Below are positions 11,768 through 23,537 of a stretch of DNA of 64,000 nucleotides, one piece after another. Numbering within the stretch: position 1 is the first letter of the stretch; every line of letters starts with the position of its first letter. The position numbers were made by a program, and so were the translations under genes. A model generated the notes under the pieces. It was not told where the DNA came from. It saw nothing but the letters and a program-made list of their open reading frames with translations, and ran no database searches. The stretch is from Periplaneta americana (lineage: Eukaryota > Arthropoda > Insecta > Blattodea > Blattidae), in assembly GCF_040183065.1 (NCBI RefSeq), contig NC_091123.1, positions 8,625,001 to 8,689,000 on the forward strand, written 5' to 3'.

Positions 11768-11960
11768 AGACCGGCCGAGTATGAGAATTTTGAGGACGAT
11801 AAAATCCTTAGTGTGGCTTCCTGCGGGAGCGAAGTAAAAGAAGTAGGCTATATCCCTGATAAAAGGCTCCAGGCAAAATTTGTTAGCCATTTCTCGCCCA
11901 CGTTGAACTTCGACGCTGAATAACCTTTGCAGTCGAAAACGTTGCTAAATAAACACTTTT
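11768..11960 (+). mobile_element. SINE-like element, family G
   Basis: Shares GGCTTCCTGCGGGAGCGAAG-type and GGCAAAATTTGTTAGCCATTTCTCGCCCACGTTGAA-type segments (two blocks) with 52045-52262. It ends in a tail AACGTTGCTAAATAAAC that resembles the 3' ends of the tRNA-SINE families in this window. Confidence 0.5.
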
Positions 11961-12045
11961 ACTATTGCTACAACTACAGGTAGTCACGCAGAATAAATAT
12001 GATAAATGGCTGCTATTATTCGGTTGAGAAGCTTTTGTCATCTAG

Positions 12046-12515
12046 TCTGATTAAAAAAAAATTGAAAGTTAGAATTTATAAAACAGTTATATTACCGGTC
12101 GTTCTGTATGGTTATGAAACTTGAACTCTTACTTTGAGAGAGGAACAGAGATTAAGGATGTTCCAGAATAAGTTGCTTAGGAAAATATTAGGGGCTAAAA
12201 GGAATGAAGTTTTAGGAGAATGAAGAAAGTTACACAACGCAGAACTGCACGCATTGTATTCTTTGCCTGACATAATTAGGGACACTAAATCCAGACGTTT
12301 GAGATGGGCAGGGCATGTAGCACATATGGGCGAATCCAGAAATGCGTACAGAGTGTTAGTTGGGAGCGAAAAAGATATTTGAGGAGGTCGAGACATAGAT
12401 GGGAGAATAACATTAAAATGGATTTGAGGGAGGTGGGATATGATCGTAGAGACTGGATTAATCTTGCTCAGGATAGGGACCGATGGCGGGCTTATGTGAG
12501 GGCGGCGTAGTCACT
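12046..12515 (+). pseudogene. LINE ORF2 C-terminal pseudogene
   Basis: Translates as LKVRIYKTVILPVVLYGYET, then TLTLREEQRLRMFQNKLLRK, LHNAELHALYSLPDIIRDTK and RRLRWAGHVAHMGESRNAYR. After a frameshift near 12365 it resumes as RRSRHRWENNIKMDLREVGY, DRRDWINLAQDRDRWRAYVR. This is the conserved post-RT/C-terminal segment of a widespread insect non-LTR retrotransposon. There are stops (TGA) at about 12122 and 12222 plus the frameshift, so it is dead. Related fragments lie at 15570-15710, 26105-26175 and 31420-32330. Confidence 0.85.
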
Positions 12516-12519
12516 GCTG

Positions 12520-14840
12520 CATGTGGAAATGTTGTGAGTTTGATAAAAGAAAGGAATCTCCAAGAATGCGTCTTGGGTAATGTAGCAATTACTATTTTAA
12601 TTGCAGTATAATTGGTATGAGAAAGTATCTGTCGTTTGGTAACACCCACTTTCTGAAGAATAGTAATTTAGGCATGTACTGTTTCGCGAGGATGATGTGG
12701 AGAAAGTGTTGCATTGTTACTGTTTGATTTGGCAACGTCGACAGTCATTACTGTCTATGGAGTTCCTTGTGAGTAATCATCGGGGGCATCGCGCACTTGT
12801 CGACGTTTCAAGGTTGATAGCAGTGATTTGGTCGGCGAGTGACTTGTTTCATTGGACATTATCCAGTTGTGTTGGCTGCACTTGTGCATGAATGAATTGG
12901 ACAGAAGCCGGTAAACAATGATGTGCGACTCGCATGCCTGGTAAAACCGGGTCGCGAGATAAGGCGAGCCGTTATGTAAGTTGTTTTGCATAGCGACCGT
13001 ATCCGTGGTAGCTATTGATCTTCTCGTTTGCGAATTTGATACCAACTTCAGAATCCTGGTATATTATTTTCATAGCTTGATACATATAGATGTCTGACTT
13101 TGGCTTCTATTATGTCCTATTACTACTGCTAGTACTACTACTTCATGCCAGTGGCGTGCGGTAGCATGACGTGAAGGGAAGCAGTGTATGTATGCCATTG
13201 CTCGACTGGGCTTCGATGCCTGTTGCCTACATACAGGGTTTCCATGGAATTGCTTCCACGAAAACGTCATCACCGCTCGCCGCTGCTACCTGCTGCTACT
13301 ACTATTACTACAACTACCGCCACTACCATAATATCTCGCACATTAATTTTGATATAAAATTTCATGTTAGTGGAACGGTTAGTAGCTACTAATCAAATTA
13401 CCTCTGAAAAAGCAACAAACGTTCAACGTACCGGAAGCCGATGCTGCTGAAACATTCTTGATAAAATTGCTCCTCGATGGAATCGAGAGAATTCTAGTTT
13501 GGAGAAAATACGATAAAATTCAAACAAATTCCGCGCTGCGTAAAATATGTCCCGTTGCCGAGTATTGAACTGTAACTCTAGGAGTTCTAATAAGTTCCAA
13601 ATAGATATGCCATGAGTAGAATAAAGGTATAAATCTTATAGAGTCTTTAAATCTTGAATAAAAATAAAATTTAACAGATATTAACTCAGCTCTGGGCACA
13701 ACGAGGAAGTGGAACGGAACTCTGAAACCCCCTCCCATGCCCTTTCCGCTTACACTGCTTATAAACAAGTGCACAGTGGGTACTGTGCATCAGTAATGGA
13801 ATTGAGGCGACCAGCAAGAGTCGAAAGTTCGTAAAATTATGATGCAATCCCTCGCTGAGAATACTTGACTGCCGGTCAACTTGTCTCAGTCAGAGAAGGT
13901 GGGGAGTTAAGAGGAAATCTGTAGTGACTGAATTGAGTTAATAGTGCCCAGGCCTTTATTAACTTATTACTATGATTCGGATAAAGTAGCTGTATCAGGA
14001 TAGGCATCCTTGGTCCGTGGGTTTTGTTTACAAACATTAACTAAGACTGTATTGTCCATTCACTGATATTTTAGCTAGAGGGTGGGAAGCGCTCTTTCCT
14101 GCAGTTAACTCTTAAATTGGCAATGTATCCTATAGGATACAACAGGGTAATAGGCTATATGCTATAATTTTAATAGAACAATAGAAAACAATTGGTAGGA
14201 AAATAAAAATTTTACAATACTGTAATATTGCACAACATAAAAATATGGACATTGCGACAGTTGTTTTCTTTACAGTCCGACACGGTTTAATAAACTACTG
14301 TGAGAAATGAAGTTTTGCCAATTTAAGGGTTAGCCTAACATATGAAAACTGGCCACTAATGCCTAACCTCATACAGCCAGTTTATTCAAACCGTACTCAT
14401 TATTACCAATGTGACCTTAGAAATGTCATACCCAATTCATCTCCCTCTAAATCTAACCAACAAAACTAAAGTTTTAAAATAGAAAGGTAAACAAATTAAT
14501 AAAGGAGTAGGAAAAATAATTCAACTAAGAAAACTACTCCATAAAATAGCTGCAATTAATAAACCTAATATACCTTTAATTATATTTATTCTAACCAGAT
14601 ATATATTACATTATAACCTAGATAATATATTAAGATCACCACATAAGTATAATGAAATAAAGGAAATCTTTCGCGTTTAGGGAAAATGGTCTCACAAAGA
14701 CATCGAACATGGACCGCAGTCCGGCGATGTCCTGAAAAAGATGCTTTAGGATTAGAAATATAGCCCTACCAAAGTAAATTATGTTTTTGTAGATAATAGA
14801 ACTGTCAATGATAACAGTTGAAGTAATAATAATAATAATG
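12520..14840. other. Intron-like DNA upstream of the Pkn exon
   Basis: No recognised exon or element. A GC-richer patch at 12720-13060 and a CTA-rich run at 13285-13330 are the only compositional features. The Pkn branch region lies at the end of the stretch. Confidence 0.5.
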
Positions 14841-14861
14841 GTGTTGTGTGTTTTGTTGCAG
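14841..14861 (+). promoter_or_regulatory. Pkn: 3' splice site of the Pkn exon
   Basis: A T/G-rich tract (gtgttgtgtgttttgttgca) ends in AG at 14860-14861, directly before the conserved GEFIRHP codons. A short AAT microsatellite lies just upstream. Intron before it is at least 14.8 kb long within the window. Confidence 0.85.
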
Positions 14862-15180
14862 GGGGAGTTCATCCGGCACCCCGTGCTATACGAACTAAGC
14901 CACAAGTACGGCCTGCAGGCCGAGGCGGACGTTGACAAGCTGGACGAGCTCAAAGAGCACATCCGCCGGGAGATCCGCAAGGAGCTGAAGATCAAGGAGG
15001 GCGCCGAGAAGCTGCGCGAGGTGGCAAAGGACCGGCGCAGTCTGGCCGACGTGGCCACTATCGTGAAGAAGGCCAACACGAAGCTGGCCGAGCTGCAGGC
15101 GGAACTGCAGGAGCTGGAGTCGCAGATCATCCTGCAGAGCGCGCCCGGCACCCCGCCCCTCGCCCTCAACAACGGACAAG
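14862..15180 (+). CDS. Pkn: Internal exon of protein kinase N (Pkn), first HR1 domain
   Basis: This is a coding exon of 106 codons plus one base. The reading frame opens with GEFIRHPVLYELSHKYGL and continues with the PKN hallmark REIRKELKIKEGAEKLREV, then KDRRSLADVATIVKKAN and a heptad-like stretch KLAELQAELQELESQI. From family knowledge this is the first HR1 (REM-1) antiparallel coiled coil of the protein kinase N family, which binds GTP-loaded Rho/Rac and holds the C-terminal AGC kinase in check. The splice sites are seen directly: a T/G-rich tract ending TTGTTGCAG before position 14862 (frame phase 0), and AAG|GTCAGC at 15180/15181 (phase 1). There is no start Met in the exon, so an upstream exon must supply the N-terminus. 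The HR1b, HR1c, C2-like and kinase exons were not found downstream. GC content is visibly much higher than in the flanks, as expected of constrained coding sequence. Family assignment is confident; the exact paralogue is not resolved. Confidence 0.93.
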
Positions 15181-15186
15181 GTCAGC
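15178..15186 (+). promoter_or_regulatory. Pkn: 5' splice site of the Pkn exon
   Basis: AAG|GTCAGC after the codons for NNGQ. The first base of the next codon (G) is the last exon base, so the intron is phase 1. Homology to HR1 ends before this point and reading on through the intron soon meets a stop at about 15216. Confidence 0.85.
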
Positions 15187-15565
15187 ATGCATATTCCACA
15201 CTTCCGTTGTCGTTTTGAGTTTAATTGCTGGGCAATGGAGATCTTGGCTCGTAAAACGAAGACGTGCCCTCTTCGACCGCCATAAAACAACTGTAAGGCG
15301 TTATGTGCCCCGTTGGTTTCCAGTGCCGAACAATTGACAGCAAATAAGGAGCAGACAAGCTTTTTGGGTCACAGATTTTGAAAATTCTCTTTCTTATGCA
15401 AGTAGATGATGTATAACGAAGTATAGCAAAGCTAAATTACACAGCGCTAAACGGTTGAGTTATTGGCAGGGAAAGTTTCATAATGCTCCTTTTATAGGCT
15501 ATTTTTTATACACAACACATTTTGAAGAAGTTACTACTGTTCGTATATCTTTGCAAAACCTCTTG
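15181..15565 (+). other. Pkn: Start of the downstream Pkn intron
   Basis: Ordinary AT-rich sequence after the donor; nothing recognised before the LINE fragment at 15570. Confidence 0.5.
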
Positions 15566-15569
15566 GCCC

Positions 15570-15710
15570 TATATATTTACTTACAAATGACTTTTAGAGA
15601 ACCCGGAGGTTCATTGCCGCTCTCACATAAATCCGCCATCGGTTCCAATCTATCCTGAGCAAGATTAATGCAGTTCATAGCATCATATCCCTCCTTCCAC
15701 AAATCGATCA
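15570..15710 (-). mobile_element. LINE 3' end fragment
   Basis: Minus-strand match to the last ~45 codons of the 12046-12515 LINE: the plus strand has GAGAACCCGGAGGTTCATTG and TCCTGAGCAAGATTAATGCA, complements of the AMNLRV and INLAQDR codons. Confidence 0.75.
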
Positions 15711-15714
15711 CGAA

Positions 15715-18700
15715 AACTGCTTCATATGATTCTCCTGGCGCTACGATTGCATTCTGGCTAGAGTTGAACTAGTGGCAACTTGTTAGTAATCAATTCTATG
15801 TTCTGTTGTTTTCTAAAAACCTTTGCAGATAATTTGATATTAATAGATGGTTACTAACTATGCATGAAATGGAGCGTTTGATTGGCTGTACTCAGCATAG
15901 TTTTATTGCTAGAGAATTATGCGTAAAGTAGTATTATTTGTTTTATTAATGTTTGAACATAGAAGAAATTATATATTTTTTTACAAATGAACAAATTAAG
16001 AATAGGTCATTACTAATGCTCCATTGCACAATATGCATGTTACCTTTAAGAAAAAAATATATTTAAAACAATTATATATATATATATATAATCATATAGA
16101 AATAGGATTTTCACAAGAAAATTAAAATAAAGATAAAATGAATTCTATTATTTTAAGTGTTTATGAGAAAATAATGAAATTTAAGTGAATATTGATATGC
16201 ATATTCAGTAAGAATTCCAACCCTCTAGCTCAGAAATTGATTTTAGAAATTTCAGTAGCTCGTCGTCTTAATAAGGCGTCAGATTCTACTTTTGCTGCAT
16301 ATAACTCGGAATCCTTTAAGCTTTAATAATTCGGATTTTCTGTAAGTACTTGGTTTTACATCATCAACTTCAGAGACAGTGACCGAAACCCGCGATTCCA
16401 AAAGCGTATCCTCTCTCTCTCTCTCTTGTGTTAATTTAACAGCGATTTTCCATAGAAAATAGTGTTATTGTCGTTATGAGGACAGGAGAGGCGGTAGATG
16501 CTACTCCAACGTCATCCTTCTTCGTCACAAATCTCGCTGCGACCCACCAAGATTTGAACCCAGGTTTCCATTGTGGAAAGCCGACGCATTGGCGATACAG
16601 AGAACAGAGTGCCCGTGAAAGTTGAATGATTTATGGGAGTTGCGATTTGTTGACCTTGTTTAGAATTGCTGATGGCTGTGGGATATTTGTGGAGCTATTT
16701 CGTAGAAGCCGCGTTTGAGCGGTGGTTTTCTTCGGCTGACGACAATTCGTTGCTCGTCGCTTGCGTGTGCAACTTGCAAACAAGAAATCATTACCGGCAA
16801 CGTGACTCACATACCTTGCTTTGCTGATCTCGCCTTATTGGTGAGCTCGAATTAGCATAGACATTTATCAATGTATTGGCACGGAGGACTATTACTTTGT
16901 CGTTACACCAAGTATGTATGAAGTTTTGCGACGCTGCAGAGTTCTGTTTAGGGATTTTGACGAAAATATACGTTTTTAGCTTGTCTTACACTGAAAAAGT
17001 GGTTTTTTACATGACGTATTTATCTTCCGTTCATTCGCTCTTCCGAGTGCAGTGAATGCTTTCAAAATGTTGAGCTTATTTTATTTTTATTTTTTTTTTT
17101 CCTTTTTGTACGAGTAATTCTGGAATGGGGCACGCAATATACAGGGTGTCTGACTCAAGTCGTTCTTAAATTCTTTTAGGCATCACTCACAACACGACTA
17201 GGGATGGACACTTTTCGTTGAAATTCTCTAACTCGAAGCGCTTGTATTTTAGTTTTAATAATAAATGCATATAAAATGGTTGACTGAGTACCCCTAATAT
17301 ATTGTTTCATACGATGCGTTTGAGTAAAGAAACATTAATTTCTAATACACGTATCTCTCAAGGTAGTTAATGGCTCTCAGCTAGAGTAATGGGCTCTATC
17401 TGTCTGTGAGAGCTCGATACCCAGTTCTTCTTTTCGTACTCTTTAATGTAAAATTCCGTTAGCAGATGATTCTAGAAGGTCCCATTTAGTACTACTTTAA
17501 AAAGGGAATATTAATCGATGAAACATATTATGAACCAGAACATTCCACAGCTTGATTCCTGCCTTCAGTAATCATTCACGGTTCGAATATCTGAAACTCG
17601 TGACAGCAAAAGCGAATGATAGCGACAGAAGAATTGAATATAAGATATTCCAGCAAGGAGTATACGGCGGCATGGCCCAGCTCCATGGGGGTTGTCATTG
17701 ATCTCGTATGTCGTAGACCATGATATGTCATAGTCCTGATCCTTCGTTTTTCATGGTCTAGTCAGGTTGTGACGTTCTCAAGGTAGTTTAGCTAGAAGTG
17801 GCATACCCAAAAATCTTTAAGTACATGAATAAATTGTGTTAGAACTCTACGCATTCTGTTCTTTACAGATACTTTCTTATTATGTCCATTATTTATTCCA
17901 AGTGAAACAAAAATTAATATGAGAAATTGGAGATAACTTATTAAGAAATAATATAAGAGCAAAAGACTCGATAAAACACCAGTCATTGAAAAATGCGACC
18001 ACAAGAAAGTTGGAAAGAAGAAAATAAATAATTAACATAACAGATTGACTACACATGTATAACGCAAAATTATCACAAGAAAAGTAAAATTCGTAACATT
18101 CACGTGACCACGTCAGTGGACACTCCTGATTCCGCCTGCGAAACCATTAAATACCTCCCACATGTCTGGACTGATATTTGGGTTGCCTAAACAAAAATGA
18201 ACGGCTTAAATCAGATACATTGTACATAACAGTAAGGATAAAGGTATTCCCTTTAAACAGCATAAAAGCACATTGTAGGCATAGAGGTACAGCTTCATGC
18301 TTTCATGATGTCACCACTAGAATGAGAAGTGGGTGCCGGAGTCCTTAGAAGGATTCTAGGGAAATAAGATAATTTCATGTTTTCAGTCTTATTAGAATTT
18401 CGTTCAATCGCAAATTGAAAGAAGGCAGTTGTATGGCTCAGGTAAAGGGAAAAGGTTAGGGTTGCGGCCTTGTAGAATACTGTTCCGGTAGTTTTGATTG
18501 AATACAAAAATCAGATATACGGTAGAGAAGGTCGTAGTATTGATCAGAAAGGAAACTTGAATGCATGTATAGGAATCGAAGTATTTTTCTTTAATGAAGG
18601 GTTACAGAATCATAATAAATCAACGAAATGCCTTTGTAGGATACTCATATAGGGCTGTAAGCTGGTTATGAGTGTTATAATTAGTGTGAATGGTAATTTG

Positions 18701-19785
18701 GACGTATGTATGAGATATCAGATAGTATTTAGCCAGAATTTGTGTTAACTTACTTTTATGAAACAATCGCCGACATTTTGCTATCAATTTATTAGTGCTC
18801 CCTCATTATAAAAATACATTTCTGGAGTACTATTTTTCTGGAACTCGTAAAGATCTGGAAGATACCTGAGCGACTTTATAATGAAGAATGTCTGTAGGAA
18901 AAAAGCGTATTATAGCTTAAATTATATGAATTAATCTTCAATTTCATTTAATTAAAAATGAGATATCAACGTTAAAGATTTAAATTGTTAGAAGTTACAC
19001 TTTAGGTGGTCACAGAAGTGTTTGATTATGTAATTTTCATTGATACAGTGTTTTTTTTTATTTTCAGTCAGCTATATAATTTGATTTAGTGTTCAAATTA
19101 ACTTTATTATAATTTTGAATTTGTACTGCATTACTTACATTTTTGGAGTAATAACTTCAGTGTTCAGTTGCCACTGCATTATGGTAATCGATGCGCAATA
19201 TTTGCATTTGGCTTTTGTCTTGTTGATGGTTTTTGTATCGTGCAGTTCACACATTTCAGACTTAGGACGACGCATTTTGAGAACTTTTACTTGAGCACAG
19301 AAGTGCTTCTGCGTACAGAAATCCTTCTTATAGGCCCTACACTCACTTAGCTTCTATATCTTTACGAGTAAAATAGCCTCGTTAAGGACAAATTTTCATG
19401 CTCAGAACGAGAATCGAACCCGCAATCTCATGATGTAGTCACGAATGCTGGTCCTAGGTCACGAAGCTGTATGTTATAGAATCTGCTTATTGTGTCCTCA
19501 TTTTTAGTAGCATTGATAGATAACACCGCCTGTTGTGTTGCAACTAGCACAGACTTGGTGTTTCTAAGGTTTCATTATATTCTACTAATGCTACTAGGAA
19601 AACTACGGTATTCTACACTGCCATTTCGTAATCTATGGTGTTTACAACATCTTTACAACTCTAGAAAGGGTACTGTCACGTGCGCTCGATATACGAACGA
19701 TGTATGACTCAGATAAAGGAAAAAAAGGTAATTAGACCGTCTTGTGCTCTCGAAACACTATGCATTCAAAATACTCGTTCATCTC
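15715..19785. other. Long non-coding stretch with scattered repeat scraps
   Basis: No gene seen. Scraps include an (AT)n tract at 16074-16091, a (CT)n tract at 16410-16427, a tRNA-like fragment with TTTGAACCCAGG on the plus strand at 16520-16600, a lone transposon-end motif ATACAGGGTGTCTGACTCAA at 17140, and a SINE family E tail fragment at about 18288-18345. Confidence 0.45.
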
Positions 19786-20110
19786 ATGTAACCACAAAAT
19801 TTATCGCATTCGGCCAGGTTTGAACCGCGACCCTCGGATCCATGGCCAGCATAGTGACCGCTAGACGAGAGTGAATGCGAGATAGTGAAAGTGACGGAGA
19901 GTGAGTTGGGTATTGTATGAACCACAATGAACAGGTATTTTTTCTCACAAGATTGAGTTCACGCTCGTGTTGACGGGGTTGTAGGCGGGCTCGTTGTCCA
20001 GCGAGTACTGCACCTCGGAGTGATGTCAACCGTGCCGCGAACCCACGTGATGTCGAGGAGGACATTGACTGATCAAGGTCAGGGGTTCGAACCTCCACCC
20101 GTCCATATTA
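19785..20110. repeat. tRNA-like SINE fragments facing each other
   Basis: Positions 19800-19860 read as a minus-strand tRNA-like head (GGTTTGAACCGCGACCCTCG on plus), and 20045-20100 as a plus-strand B box (GGGGTTCGAACCTCCACCC). Either two decayed SINEs or a rearranged one. Confidence 0.35.
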
Positions 20111-20558
20111 GGCTGGTTTCCGAAAAGGAAACATGTACACTGCCATGTAGCGGACGGGACAGTTCACGCGGTCGTGGGCTGCTGTAACAACGCAGACAGC
20201 TCGGTCGGGTTTGCCTTAAGTCAATTTTATTCGTTGTCCTTGCCTCGATTCTCTTGAATGCGCTACTAGCTTCTCAACAGTAGAAATCCTGCCTCGATTC
20301 CGACCAGTTCTTATGCGAATATACAGTAGCTGCTCTGCAGAAAGTTTATAAATACGGTCCGTACGTAGTTGTCATGCTATTGTTTACTTTCTCATTAGAA
20401 AAAGTATTGCAAAAATCGATTCTGAAATTTTTACGAAAATATGCATTTTCATCCTCCTATATGTGACACTGGTTTTGAGCATTCCATCTATGTACAGAGA
20501 TTTGTTTATAAATTTATTCCTAGATACAAATCAATTTATCGGGGAATTATGCACATCA

Positions 20559-20742
20559 AATATATATATATGATATGATATGATATAATTCGATACGATG
20601 ATATGACATGATATATGATATGATATATGATATGGTATGATATGATATGATATGATATGATATGATATGATATGATATGATACGATATATATGATATATG
20701 ATATGATATGATATGATATGATATGATATGATGTGATATATA
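20559..20742. repeat. (GATAT)n pentanucleotide array
   Basis: About 180 bases of ATGATAT/GATAT units with small interruptions; the histidine/isoleucine/serine/tyrosine-rich minus-strand frames here are artefacts of the repeat. Confidence 0.92.
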
Positions 20743-20759
20743 TCGTCACAGCATTTTTT

Positions 20760-22000
20760 ACATATAATGATGGACCTCACATTTTCACGGTGCCACCATT
20801 AACAATCATTACAAATACAAGTGCACTTTATTAAAACTGCCCTAATCTCACTAGCTACCTCCCCTCTTACTGCTCAGCCCATCGTCTATTTAATGCTTAT
20901 TCTTCCTTGTTTTTGCTATTCATTATTTAGTCACTACTTCACATATACCTTACTCGTGCTATAATTTTTATGATTGATAGGTGAATGTCTGAGGAAAGCA
21001 TAGAGAAATATCGGAAATCAAAATTACACCTTCAAAAGTTGGTAAGCGGCTAACTTTTTTGTTTTTCACGTTAGATGGGGGTCAAGTGAGAGAAATGTTG
21101 GAAAAGAATGGAAATTACTTTTAAAAGTTATTGCTACTCAAAATCCTTACTGGTTTCCGAGTTACGGCGAGTAAAACGACCGTTTTCGCTTCGTCGAAGG
21201 ACTCAAGACTCAGCCTTTTGTCTGTTAAAAGAGGAAGAATGCTGGAATATTAAAAAAATAACTCGTAAACTCTAAATATCAATAAGCATAAAACAACTTT
21301 TTGTCTCTCTTTTATCACTACCACTTGGTTTACTAAGCGATAAGATGTAACAGAAATATTTTTTCACATGAACGAGAAATGACTTGCTTTTTGTGCAAAT
21401 ATAAATACAGAGGAAGAATGATAAGAATGTACCAGCTTGACCGTGTGTGTTTGGCTTCTGTTTTCTTGTATCTACTTATCTTAAGTGATGCAGGCGTTCT
21501 AAACAATAGCGCTATTCTTCCGGAATCCGTTAAAATCGAATACTGCGTTATAACCCTAATTGTACGGAGGGAACGGTACAAATTACGTTTTTTTTTCGGA
21601 CATACTTATAAATGCATCCTCTTTATCTGGCAAGCTATTGAATTTCAAAATTAAGTAAATGCTCGACCGCCAAAGTCCCCTTTGATAGCGATATTTCTTT
21701 ATTAGGCAACGTTGCACTGCCGTGATTCGCGGGAGCTGTGAAGCCGCTGAAGGTCATATGCAGGAGATTTGCCGCGGACAATAGCAGCTGCGCCACGTTC
21801 TGTTCCTGTATCTTCCACGTGCTTCACTAGAAACGACAGATGTCGCTTCTTTCGTTGCGGTAGCAGTAGCTCCCGTTGCTACTACTTCTACCCATACAAT
21901 AACTCTGACAGAGAATAATGGAGAAATTAAATGATAGAAAGGAAACTGGTGTATACCGCGAAAAGCTGCCCCAATATCGTCTTCGTCTTCCGCTAGTTTT
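20760..22000. other. Non-coding stretch upstream of the candidate exon
   Basis: No recognised feature except a moderately GC-rich segment 21700-21900. If the 22033-22239 minus-strand exon is real, the last part is its 3' flank. Confidence 0.4.
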
Positions 22001-22003
22001 ATT
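21998..22003 (-). terminator. Candidate poly(A) signal AATAAA
   Basis: AATAAA on the minus strand, 30 bases downstream of the stop of the 22033-22239 frame. AATAAA is common by chance in AT-rich DNA, so this only supports the exon call weakly. Confidence 0.3.
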
Positions 22004-22032
22004 TGTACACATCGGGATCAAAATCAAGATCT

Positions 22033-22239
22033 TTAACGCGGTTGTAGCACGACACTGTCGTCCAGTTCTTCAAGGAGTTGGTCGATGCGCGGAGTGATAA
22101 AGGCGTTTTCGCGGATATGGAGCGTGCTGGCCTCGTGCCAGCTCTGTGTCACTCCGAAGGTCTCGCAGAAGCGTTTGAGATTAGTCAGACTGACCCGGCC
22201 ACCTGTCCACACATGAAACACAAGCTTACTGGTTGCCAT
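22033..22239 (-). CDS. Possible small ORF or terminal exon, unidentified
   Basis: The minus strand has a 68-codon frame starting MATSKLVFHVWTGG, containing LTNLKRFCETFG and ITPRIDQLLEELDD, and ending LQPR-stop. Codons are rich in C/G at third positions and look coding, unlike the AT-rich surroundings. Two readings are possible: a short ORF from the ATG at 22239, which sits in a strong GCCATGG context; or a terminal exon entered at an acceptor-like AG near 22204 on the minus strand (GTGTGGACAG before GTGGCC), which would give a phase-1 junction. An AATAAA (plus-strand TTTATT, 21998-22003) lies 30 bases past the stop. The family was not recognised. If real, it is antisense to Pkn and perhaps nested in its intron. 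A retro-derived fragment or chance frame is possible. Confidence 0.35.
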   Translation of the reverse strand: MATSKLVFHVWTGGRVSLTNLKRFCETFGVTQSWHEASTLHIRENAFITPRIDQLLEELDDSVVLQPR

Positions 22240-22245
22240 GGCAAC
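22232..22245. promoter_or_regulatory. Perfect RFX X-box palindrome GTTGCCATGGCAAC
   Basis: The 14-base palindrome matches the ideal RFX-family X-box. It overlaps the ATG of the minus-strand frame at 22033-22239. RFX sites mark promoters of ciliary and some other genes; whether this one is used is unknown. Confidence 0.4.
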
Positions 22246-22450
22246 TGTGGCTGGGAACTAAGCGAGAGAGGATTGAAAGAATCCAGACACTCTGAAATTA
22301 CAATGAAAAAAAAAAACTAGCGTGAACTTTTCTAACGCCGGAGACTTTGGCTCATATGGCATGAACTGCGAGGTGTAATTGTGTCGGACGGGGATAGCCG
22401 TTGTGGGTCATTCCACAGTATAACTCACGTTACATTCTGATACATTTATG

Positions 22451-22692
22451 AACTTATTAGATATACGAGTACTGAAACAAAAATAAAGTTTTTATTTATT
22501 TGTTTAGTTTGTTATTGAACATTCTTTATGACAGTATCAGTAATCGGGAATGTAAGTAATTATTTGTGATTTATTGATAATATAATTAATTATATTCCCG
22601 ATTACTGGTTGCTGCCATGAAGAATGTTCCTAAATTAAATAAATAAGCCAAAAAAACTTAGTTATTATTTGTTTCAGTATGTCTGATAAGTT
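22451..22692. mobile_element. Foldback MITE with AACTTAT ends
   Basis: The left arm starts AACTTATTAGATATACGAGT and the right arm, reversed, starts AACTTATCAGACATACTGAA. Both continue with GAAACAAA, TTATTTA, GAACATTCTT and CAGTAATCGGGAAT. The arms meet in a short AT-rich loop near 22570-22590. No coding frame. Confidence 0.8.
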
Positions 22693-22699
22693 AATAAGG

Positions 22700-23535
22700 C
22701 TTTAGGAAGAGTATAAAACCAAACACCAATGTATTGCACACTTGCGTCTGCTAAACATACAAAAAGAAATATTAAAATTTAGAGTTTATTTCATCAAAAT
22801 AACCCAACATTTAAATAAAATAACATAGTAACTTAGTAAGAAAATTATAAAGGACATAGCAAAAATTTTAATTTTTGTACTGTCACTTGGATTTTACTTT
22901 ACTTAATTTAACTTTACCTGAGTGTAGGTTTTATATGCTCGTGCCGGAGTTTACTGTTGGCGACAAGAGAATCGCAAGATTAACTCAGATTTCAAGAATA
23001 CTGAATAATACTTAATTATTCTAAAACCTAATTTAGCACAAAAATCCTCTTGAGTCAGAACATTTAATATTTTAGTCCTTTCTATATTTCTATAAGTTAG
23101 TGAAATTTGAAGTTTCAAACAAAAGGACGAAGAAATGAATGTTTTCAGAAAAACAATAGGATATACCCTCTTGGATTTAAAAGTGAACGTAGAAATTTTA
23201 TAGAAATTGAAGGTTGAATCTGTTAAAAATGAAATTAATACTTACTCGTACAAATCTAATTGGCTGTACCATGTCACCAGAAGGATAACACTAGAATCTC
23301 AAAAATCATCATCTCTTACACAAAAAGAGACACAGAAAAGCAGATGACTGTTGGATGGGGCCGAAACAAGTCTACAAAGGGCTAATTCGTGAAGGATAAA
23401 GATAATGGTGGTGATAGTGATTTTAACGAATGTCTGAAGAAAGAACATTTTATTATAGACGGAAATGTCATTGACAGTATTATGAAAGCATTAAATTAGT
23501 GTGAAAGTGAAAAGATATTGTTGTATCTGCTGTAA
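22700..23535. other. AT-rich non-coding stretch
   Basis: Nothing recognised. Confidence 0.4.
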
Positions 23536-23537
23536 AT

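Noticed and set aside
14636..15290. Minus-strand frames of 131 and 178 codons opposite the Pkn exon
   Set aside because: They are antisense shadows of the GC-rich HR1 exon; the plus-strand frame has clear homology and splice sites.
20531..20780. Two overlapping 72-74 codon minus-strand frames rich in YHIIS
   Set aside because: Translation of the (GATAT)n array in two frames.
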